NCBI GenBank assembly: GCA_016714895.1
Contig: JADKBV010000001.1
Coordinates: 1,178,001 to 1,242,000, forward strand
Length of the DNA stretch: 64,000 bases
DNA from: Saprospiraceae bacterium
GTDB taxonomy: Bacteria; Bacteroidota; Bacteroidia; Chitinophagales; Saprospiraceae
Direction of reading: 5' to 3'
Below are positions 57,907 to 64,000 of the stretch, piece by piece (within the stretch, counting starts at the first letter, position 1; each line of letters starts with the position of its first letter). The notes below the pieces were generated by a model. It saw only the letters and a list, made by a program, of their open reading frames with translations. It had not been told where the DNA came from and did no database searches. A program made the position numbers and the translations under genes.

Positions 57907-60900
57907 TTAATCCTTGATAAACTTAGTATGTATCACATCATAAGGAGTCTCAGCGATGATTATAAACATACCTGATGGAATATTACCCACATCAATTTTA
58001 CCCTGATCGTCCGTTACATTTTTATCTAACATCAGCTGCCCTTTTGAATCAAATATTTTTATTCTGGCAGGAACATCCGTCAATTGATAAAATAAAGTCT
58101 CCTTGGCCGGATTCGGATATATCAAAAGGGCCTCTTCAACATAGTCTTCACCTTCTTCTCCGGAAATCTCAATAAATGTCGGGTTTTCAATAAATGAAGA
58201 ACCGGAAAATCCATGTAAAACCACAGCATCAATAAATGTGAAGTCAGAATTGTCCGTTGCCTGATTGATAAACCTGAATCTTGAATTTGTTGAAAATGAT
58301 CCCGTCAACGTCAACGTGACATTATAGGTAGTATTGTTGTTGAAATCTGCTCCTGACACAAAAGTGGCCACATTAGTATAGTTTGACCCATTATAATATT
58401 GAACCGCAAAACTTTTACCCGATTCCATTCCTGAGGTTTTAAAACTAAAAGCCAATGTAATAGTAGCATAATTTGTTAGGTTAAAAACCGGTGAGGTAGT
58501 CGCAGAGCCTGTTCCCTGATTTCTCATTCGTAAACTATACGTTCCTTCCGGTGAAAACGAACCGCCATATCTGAAACAATGTTCTCCTCCGTCCAGCCAG
58601 CCTTGCCATCCGGTTTCATAATAATAGCCTCCTATCAACTCACCATTGCCATTATTGCATGGAGCACATTGGGTTCCGCCACAATCTATGCCGGTCTCCG
58701 ATCCGTTTTGAATTCCATCATTACATGTAGGACAAGCAGGACAACTTGGTCCGCCACAATCTATGCCAGTCTCCGACCCGTTTTGAATTCCGTCATTGCA
58801 GGTAGAACAAGCAGGACAACTTGGTCCGCCACAATCTATGCCGGTTTCCGACCCGTTTTGAATTCCGTCATTGCAACTAGGACAAGCAGGACAGTTTGGT
58901 CCGCCACAATCTATGCCGGTCTCCGACCCGTTTTGAATTCCATCATTGCAGGTAGGACAAGCTGGACAACTTGGTCCGCCACAATCTATGCCGGTTTCCG
59001 ACCCGTTTTGAATTCCATCATTGCAGGTAGGACAAGCTGGACAACTTGGTCCGCCACAATCTATGCCGGTTTCCGACCCGTTTTGAATTCCGTCATTGCA
59101 ACTAGCTCCGCCTTGCCAATGATATCCTCTGACGATAACTGCGTCTATATAAATTCTGTCAAAACTATCCGCTCCCTGTGCTGTAAACCGGAATCTGCCG
59201 TTTTGTACCAGATTATTTGCTACTTTTATAGTAACGGTTGAAACAACATTATTTACAAAATCAACGCCACATACATAATTTCTCAATGTTATCCATTGTG
59301 ACCCGTTAAAATACCGTATAGAGAATGATTTACCATTTTCAACTCCATTGGATCGGAAAGAAAACTGTACTTTTACTGAGTCAAAAGTATTTAATACATA
59401 GGTTGGGGAAGAAAATGAGCTCAACTCACCGTGGTTACCTGCAATCCTGATGGAAAATACTCCTTCAGGGGACAATGAACCACTATACCGGGCAACATAA
59501 GACCCACCTCTGGTCCAACCATCCCAACCGGTTTCAAAATAATATCCTCCGATATTGGTTTCAATTACCTGTCCTCCGCCACACGAAGGACACGATGGCC
59601 CGCCACAGTCTATGCCGGTTTCCTGACCATTCTGAATACCATCACTACATGTGGCACAAGCAGGACAAGTCGGTCCGCCACAGTCTATGCCGGTTTCCTG
59701 ACCGTTTTGAATACCATCACTACATGTGGCACAAGCAGGACAAGTCGGTCCACCACAGTCTATGCCGGTTTCCTGACCGTTTTGAATACCATCATTACAT
59801 GTGGCACATGCAGGGCAGGTCGGTCCACCGCAGTCTATCCCAGTTTCCTGACCATTCTGAATACCATCATTACATGTGGCACATGCAGGGCAGGTCGGTC
59901 CTCCGCAGTCTATGCCGGTTTCCTGACCGTTTTGAACACCATCATTACATGTGGCACATGCAGGGCAGGTCGGTCCACCGCAGTCTATCCCGGTTTCCTG
60001 ACCATTCTGAATACCATCATTACATGTGGCACACGCTGGACAGGTCGGTCCACCGCAGTCTATGCCGGTTTCCTGACCATTCTGAATACCATCATTACAT
60101 GTGGGCGTTTGATTATTAGTAACACAAAAAGTCTGTACATGTGAAAAAGTAAATTGTCCGCCTGAACCCAGGACGACCTCTCCTTTTTTGATATGATAAT
60201 AACCCTGACCGTAGGCACAACAAATGCCGTCCCCATAACTATCCAGAATGGTAAAGGTGTAACATCCGTCAGGCAAACAAAAATCTTCTGTTTTTAAAGA
60301 ATTGGCTCCTGTATACGGGCCCCCTGAATAAATAATTACATTTGCTGAGTTTTTAAGATTCCAGGTGGTCTCATGGGGATAGTTATCAACAAGAATAGTG
60401 AGTCTTACCTCACTTCCTTCACATTCCTGTCCTCCTCCACCTTCACAATTACCCAGGCAATTGGCCGTTGAAACTCTGTTTCTCATGACATTTCCGGGCT
60501 GAACTCCGAACCCGTTGGCAAAATTAATTCCAACATTGGTAAGATGACAATAAGACATGACCGTTCCCCCACCCGATGGAAGCCCGGGGTTAGAACAACC
60601 ACCTTCTGTAGTATAACAACCGTCAATTGCCGTATTGTTGCCATTCCAAACGCAGGCATGTGTATGTTGAGAACCAAATAAATGGCCGAATTCATGGGCA
60701 CACACTTCCACTGTCCAACTATAAGCCGGAACATTGGAATATGTAGAATGAATACTTGCAAAACTCATACTAAGGTCCGGATTTGTCCGACAAAATCCGT
60801 TCAGGTAAGCGACCCCGCCACTTGCTTTATATGATATCAACTGCGCAAGGTCTCCGTTAAAGCCTTGTCTGTGCGAAGTAAATGCATTCAGCATAGCAAT

Positions 60901-61722
60901 GGATGTAGTGCCGTTATAAGGACTGGGTTGTGTCCACACCACAATTTCTGAAAGTGTGGTTGTCAGGTTTTCGTTGGCGTACAATGCGCCCACCTGATTA
61001 AAAATTCCGGTAACAAAATTATTAACGGCTGTCAGGCTTGACCCCTTTTGCGTATAAATATCATAATCAACTTCAATATATAATCGGGTACACCTGACCG
61101 TTCTTTCAGCCCCCGAATCACCTTTTATTTCTGATGGAGTATAAGATTGCGGATCTTCATCTGTAGCACATTGGAAATGCAGCGTCTGCATAATGTCTTC
61201 ATCTTCGTACATGATATGGGTCTCCTCGTCTTTCAACTTACCAATGACAAGATTTCCCTTGATCTCAGGTGAAGAGATAAATCCCATCATTTCTTCTTCA
61301 AAAACACTGACAGCCACCAAGCTAGACTCATCGCCCCGGATGATACCTCTGTAGTGTTTACCTTGATTTATGGAAATATTCTGAAGGGCTGGTTCAGTTT
61401 TTATAAATTGATTTTCTGTAACTTTGACCTCTACCAATTCTAAAATGTAAGGATTTCTTCCTTCAGCAGGAATCTGAAAAGTAATCGCTTTTGCATCACC
61501 CGAAAGAATCTGTTTGAATACATTTTTGTTTGGTGTAAGAAAAACAGCATTTTTAGCTTCCACCGGCACCTGGGTAAATCGTGTACTATTTGCCATCATA
61601 AATGGAGCACTTTCAACAGATTGAAATTGTCCTTTTGCCTGTTTTACCAAATCAACAGGACGAACCTGACCTTGACACACGAATGATAGAACGGAAAATA
61701 AAAAGATACTTAATAACCTCAT
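57907..61722 (-). CDS. Secreted reprolysin-like metalloprotease with Cys-rich tandem repeats and T9SS domain
   Basis: A 1,271-residue protein. Signal peptide residues 1-19. A propeptide of ~190 residues is followed by an M12-type catalytic domain. The zinc motif is HEFGHLFGSQH (H343, E344, H347, H353) with Met-turn VMSY (M389). Residues ~430-535 hold a beta domain with DSYGDGICC. Seven 25-residue repeats CNDGIQNGQETGIDCGGPxC follow (residues ~542-716). Next comes a beta-sandwich with GGYYFETGWDGW. Six more repeats with S in place of Q (NGSETG) follow, then a second copy of the same beta-sandwich (GGYYYETGWQGW). The C-terminus (LIYPNPAKETLFYQL..SGMFIIIAE) is a T9SS domain. Each repeat has four cysteines, so it forms disulfide-stabilised small modules, perhaps calcium-binding stalks. 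A dedicated terminator is downstream. Confidence 0.93.
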   Translation of the reverse strand: MRLLSIFLFSVLSFVCQGQVRPVDLVKQAKGQFQSVESAPFMMANSTRFTQVPVEAKNAVFLTPNKNVFKQILSGDAKAITFQIPAEGRNPYILELVEVKVTENQFIKTEPALQNISINQGKHYRGIIRGDESSLVAVSVFEEEMMGFISSPEIKGNLVIGKLKDEETHIMYEDEDIMQTLHFQCATDEDPQSYTPSEIKGDSGAERTVRCTRLYIEVDYDIYTQKGSSLTAVNNFVTGIFNQVGALYANENLTTTLSEIVVWTQPSPYNGTTSIAMLNAFTSHRQGFNGDLAQLISYKASGGVAYLNGFCRTNPDLSMSFASIHSTYSNVPAYSWTVEVCAHEFGHLFGSQHTHACVWNGNNTAIDGCYTTEGGCSNPGLPSGGGTVMSYCHLTNVGINFANGFGVQPGNVMRNRVSTANCLGNCEGGGGQECEGSEVRLTILVDNYPHETTWNLKNSANVIIYSGGPYTGANSLKTEDFCLPDGCYTFTILDSYGDGICCAYGQGYYHIKKGEVVLGSGGQFTFSHVQTFCVTNNQTPTCNDGIQNGQETGIDCGGPTCPACATCNDGIQNGQETGIDCGGPTCPACATCNDGVQNGQETGIDCGGPTCPACATCNDGIQNGQETGIDCGGPTCPACATCNDGIQNGQETGIDCGGPTCPACATCSDGIQNGQETGIDCGGPTCPACATCSDGIQNGQETGIDCGGPSCPSCGGGQVIETNIGGYYFETGWDGWTRGGSYVARYSGSLSPEGVFSIRIAGNHGELSSFSSPTYVLNTFDSVKVQFSFRSNGVENGKSFSIRYFNGSQWITLRNYVCGVDFVNNVVSTVTIKVANNLVQNGRFRFTAQGADSFDRIYIDAVIVRGYHWQGGASCNDGIQNGSETGIDCGGPSCPACPTCNDGIQNGSETGIDCGGPSCPACPTCNDGIQNGSETGIDCGGPNCPACPSCNDGIQNGSETGIDCGGPSCPACSTCNDGIQNGSETGIDCGGPSCPACPTCNDGIQNGSETGIDCGGTQCAPCNNGNGELIGGYYYETGWQGWLDGGEHCFRYGGSFSPEGTYSLRMRNQGTGSATTSPVFNLTNYATITLAFSFKTSGMESGKSFAVQYYNGSNYTNVATFVSGADFNNNTTYNVTLTLTGSFSTNSRFRFINQATDNSDFTFIDAVVLHGFSGSSFIENPTFIEISGEEGEDYVEEALLIYPNPAKETLFYQLTDVPARIKIFDSKGQLMLDKNVTDDQGKIDVGNIPSGMFIIIAETPYDVIHTKFIKD
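58651..59100 (-). repeat. Six 75-bp tandem repeats (array 2, NGSETG type)
   Basis: Near-identical 75-bp units encode CNDGIQNGSETGIDCGGPSC-type modules. The last unit differs (GGTQCAPC). They lie downstream of the first beta-sandwich. Confidence 0.95.
59575..60099 (-). repeat. Seven 75-bp tandem repeats (array 1, NGQETG type)
   Basis: Near-identical 75-bp units encode CNDGIQNGQETGIDCGGPTC-type modules, with N/S and I/V variants in a few. The two arrays differ by Q versus S and A versus P, so each has been homogenised separately. Confidence 0.95.
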
Positions 61723-62306
61723 GAATATTAGACTTTTTTGGAGTGAAAAAAAATGTAAATCCCATTGGTCTAGTACTGTCGCAACCTTATAATTAAGAAC
61801 GAGGGTTCAATATTACACGTATTTTACCTACTCACCCAATAACGGGACACAAAATTTGTAAAAATGGTTATTTACCCTGATTCGTTGATAGGGAGAAACC
61901 CAAAAATCGTGCCTGTTTTTTAAAAACAGTTAAATCATATAATATTTTTGCCTAATATATTAAAAAACACCTTTTTTTCGGAAAAAAGTACAAAAATAAA
62001 CACCCATTAAATTTTGTATCTCCTTGTATGAAACAGTATATAAACTCACTAAAAGCGGTTCTGATATATACTTTTGTAAAAATAATGTTTCATACAAAAC
62101 TTAAGTAATCCACAAGCTGGCTTAAGAGAAAAAAAGAAGTTTCAAACGTCCTAATCAATAGGAATTATAAATGGCAAAACATTAGAATGGTTATTGACAA
62201 TAAAGGGATTACGTCTATTTGCTATATATTAAATAATGTCTTTGCAAAAACCTGTTTTTAATTGAATTACAGCAGTCCTTTATAGATAAAAAAATAACGG
62301 TAAAAC
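61723..62306. other. Intergenic stretch with a long-distance inverted repeat
   Basis: 584 bp without a recognisable gene. TTGTATGAAAC at 62024-62034 and its complement GTTTCATACAA at 62087-62097 form an 11-bp inverted repeat separated by 52 nt. They could form a stem or an operator pair. Confidence 0.4.
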
Positions 62307-62822
62307 TTAAATTACATCAAGCAATCCTTCCGGTAAATTCATTTCTAAAATTTTTTGTTCCGGTAAAACCGTAAATATCCAATCATCGACTAAAGGAAGG
62401 TAAAATTCTTTTCCGCTTTCATTGGAAACAGTTGCCATAACCTGAGCAGGAAACATATTAATTTCTTTGATGGTTCCTATACATTCATTACGGACAATTA
62501 TGTTGAAGTTCACAAATTTTTCTATTCCTTTCACTCCGATTTTTCGTGTTCCGAGGATATGTTTTTCATGCAGCCCGATAGTGGTATGCGTATATCCGGA
62601 TACTTTTTCCGGAGAATCGATGTTTTCCAGTTTAACCTGAAGGTTTTTATCATTTTTAACCTCCGAAATTCTAAAGGGAACAGGCAGACCATCAAGAAAC
62701 AAAAAAAGAAAAGGACTTTTTAAAACACTTTTTTCATATATCAGATCAATATCCAATCTGATAAAACCGAGTATTCCTTCCGGTTTACCAATTTTTCCGA
62801 TCTCGACTATCTGATCTATCAT
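62307..62822 (-). CDS. rimM: Ribosome maturation factor RimM
   Basis: A 171-residue protein. The N-terminal domain reads VEIGKIGKPEGILGFIRLDID, with ISEVKNDKNLQVKLENIDSPEKVSGYTHTTIGL. The PRC-barrel C-terminal half reads GTIKEINMFPAQVMATV and LPLVDDWIFTVLPEQKILEMNLPEGLL. RimM assists 30S assembly near the 16S 3' major domain. It follows the lipoprotein gene with no gap. In many bacteria rimM sits with rpsP and trmD; here it does not. Confidence 0.93.
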   Translation of the reverse strand: MIDQIVEIGKIGKPEGILGFIRLDIDLIYEKSVLKSPFLFLFLDGLPVPFRISEVKNDKNLQVKLENIDSPEKVSGYTHTTIGLHEKHILGTRKIGVKGIEKFVNFNIIVRNECIGTIKEINMFPAQVMATVSNESGKEFYLPLVDDWIFTVLPEQKILEMNLPEGLLDVI

Positions 62823-63551
62823 TTAATTGGATTCAAGAAGTAAAAGATTATGATAAAATCCCCTGATCGCTCGTTCGGGTAATGGAATAGTTCCTCCTTT
62901 GTTATCCTGTAAAAAAATCATTTCCTTTTTATAGAGACCGATATTTTCAAGATATTCTTCATAATAATATTTTTTATCAAGTGAGGTTTCTTCATCAACC
63001 AACCGTATTCTCGTTCTTTTTAATAAATCTCCCGCCCAGTTATACACTTCATTATAAGATTCAATTCTGGTATTCCATTCAGAGTACATATCCAGAAAAG
63101 TCTCCCCTCCGACCATAACATCGATATTTTGATCAAATAATTGATTGTGATTAAACCTCAATCCGGTTTTTAGCGGAAACACCAACTTGGTAAACAGCAA
63201 ATTGTCTTCCTGCCTTAAAACCATATTGGGCAATCGTGAAATAAAAACAGTATTATAGTACGTAAAGGTATCATCCAATTTCCTTTTAAAATAGACATGT
63301 ACATTAAACACAGTGTCCCCGCTTCCGTTTATAAAACTTGAATGAACTTCTTCTTTGATATAACCATGTAACGTATCTCTGATAGTTCCTCCACCTCTTA
63401 GTATAACAGAGTCTGATTCATAAATCCAATATTTACCGGTTTTTAACGGAAAATATTGTTGTCCTAATATATTTGTATCAATAGTTTCAGTTGTTTTTTC
63501 ACATCCAAAAACAAACACGGCAAACAATAATAACATTATTTTAGAAATCAT
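62823..63551 (-). CDS. Bacteroidota lipoprotein of unknown function
   Basis: A 242-residue lipoprotein started at the ATG at 63551; the longer frame to 63575 is less likely. The leader ends at C17 (VFVFGCEKT). The beta-rich mature part contains FPLKTGKYWIYESDSVILRGGG and later PLKTGLRFNHNQLFDQ. It ends directly before rimM, so they are probably co-transcribed. I do not recognise a named family. Confidence 0.78.
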   Translation of the reverse strand: MISKIMLLLFAVFVFGCEKTTETIDTNILGQQYFPLKTGKYWIYESDSVILRGGGTIRDTLHGYIKEEVHSSFINGSGDTVFNVHVYFKRKLDDTFTYYNTVFISRLPNMVLRQEDNLLFTKLVFPLKTGLRFNHNQLFDQNIDVMVGGETFLDMYSEWNTRIESYNEVYNWAGDLLKRTRIRLVDEETSLDKKYYYEEYLENIGLYKKEMIFLQDNKGGTIPLPERAIRGFYHNLLLLESN

Positions 63552-63655
63552 TATGCTCTTTGGGTAACCTTGCATATCAGTTTATTTATTCATCTTAATG
63601 AAAAATGAACCTAAATTATTGTTCAACGAATTATATATTAAATAAAATTCTAATT

Positions 63656-64000
63656 TCATGACGAAAAATTCGCTGACTTTGTTTGAATGATACCGCCTCC
63701 TACAACATCATCACCTTCATAAAACACTGCAGATTGGCCCGGAGCAATTCCTTTAACTGGTGCAAAAAACGAAACTTCCACAGTTTGTTCTACAGGATGC
63801 AGCGATGACATGACCCCTTTGTCGTTATATCTTACTTGCGTGGTTGCTTCAAAACCTTCATGGATAGATTCATATTTCATCCAATTCAGTTTTCCAACCG
63901 ACATAGTATTTTTAATCAATTGGTCAACTTCACCAAGTACAACAGTGTTGGTTTCAGGGATGATTTCAGTAACAAACATAGGAACTTTAAATCCACCTCC
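63656..64000 (-). CDS. mnmA: tRNA 2-thiouridylase MnmA, C-terminal part (5' end outside window)
   Basis: The visible 114 residues run from the right edge. They begin GGGFKVPMFVTEIIPETNTVVLG, the start of the C-terminal beta-barrel of MnmA. They end with PVKGIAPGQSAVFYEGDDVVGGGIIQ, a conserved family motif. MnmA thiolates U34 of Lys, Glu and Gln tRNAs. The catalytic Cys and the PP-loop are outside the window. Confidence 0.9.
   Translation of the reverse strand, partial: GGGFKVPMFVTEIIPETNTVVLGEVDQLIKNTMSVGKLNWMKYESIHEGFEATTQVRYNDKGVMSSLHPVEQTVEVSFFAPVKGIAPGQSAVFYEGDDVVGGGIIQTKSANFSS

Noticed and set aside
58579..59241. Plus-strand frame of 220 codons over array 2
   Set aside because: Same reason: periodic repeat of 75 bp on the strand opposite a real coding sequence.
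58651..60099. Regular 75-bp repeats as a possible CRISPR array
   Set aside because: The repeats are contiguous without unique spacers, coding on the minus strand, and encode a Cys-rich protein module.
59475..60144. Two long plus-strand reading frames across repeat array 1 (59475-60119 and 59707-60144)
   Set aside because: They arise because the 75-bp period is a multiple of three, so every frame without a stop in one unit stays open over the whole array. They are antisense to a protease with intact motifs.

Overview
The window comes from a gliding member of the Bacteroidota, most likely Saprospiria/Saprospirales-like. The phylum call rests on several signals: a gldA-gldF-gldG operon, many type IX secretion (T9SS) sorting domains, a gliding-associated C-terminal domain, promoters matching TAnnTTTG, starts without an obvious Shine-Dalgarno, low G+C, and the HU / TPR / 30-residue basic protein / RNase G order. 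The narrower placement is inferred from very large SdrD-, HYR-, dockerin- and cohesin-type secreted proteins and is less certain. No rRNA, tRNA, CRISPR array or intact insertion sequence was seen.

Layout. 1-8.5 kb: a partial DUF547 lipoprotein and a ~2,500-residue secreted adhesin-like protein with seven SdrD-type domains. 9-13.3 kb: ccmE-ccmF plus a DUF2520 gene and a small gene (cytochrome c maturation operon). 13.4-18 kb: a second giant T9SS protein carrying C-type lectin, dockerin and cohesin domains. 18.4-21.4 kb: DUF3299 lipoprotein, FkbM methyltransferase, PepSY membrane protein, YicC. 21.6-24.8 kb: HU-like protein, TPR protein, an mS38/COX24-like microprotein at 22754-22846, and RNase E/G. 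24.9-28.6 kb: aroC-dapB-dnaG on the minus strand, divergent from a DUF4296 lipoprotein and a PhoB/PhoR-like two-component system. 31-38.3 kb: a gene-poor 1.1 kb stretch, a T9SS esterase, then a lipoprotein / ECF sigma / anti-sigma-beta-barrel operon. 38.7-46.5 kb: a LuxR-type regulator, an erythromycin-esterase homologue, two T9SS proteins and an S41 peptidase lipoprotein. 46.5-51.6 kb: DinB-like protein, AmpG-like MFS carrier, a MarR/DoxX/pirin cassette, an orphan XRE regulator. 52-57 kb: a candidate small RNA and the gliding operon gldA-gldF-gldG-DUF4340. 57-64 kb: MsrA, a metalloprotease with 13 Cys-rich 25-residue repeats, RimM, a lipoprotein and the 3' end of mnmA.

How genes work together. 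Much of the window is envelope and surface biology: T9SS cargo, gliding motor components, lipoproteins and an ECF sigma system that probably monitors the envelope. The best regulatory signal is an 18-bp perfect palindrome, TTAGTGATAAATCACTAA, present twice (39534 and 41032). In both places it lies exactly 22 nt upstream of a TAnnTTTG box, just after the LuxR-type gene; this suggests a small local regulon. A second strong signal is an orphan promoter-terminator pair at 52249-52350 that would make a ~65-nt RNA.

Quality note. Eight reading-frame breaks in six otherwise intact genes were seen. Seven of them sit at short homopolymer or dinucleotide runs or are otherwise explained by one base; they look more like assembly indels than real pseudogenes. 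Each such gene is reported as one CDS spanning the break.
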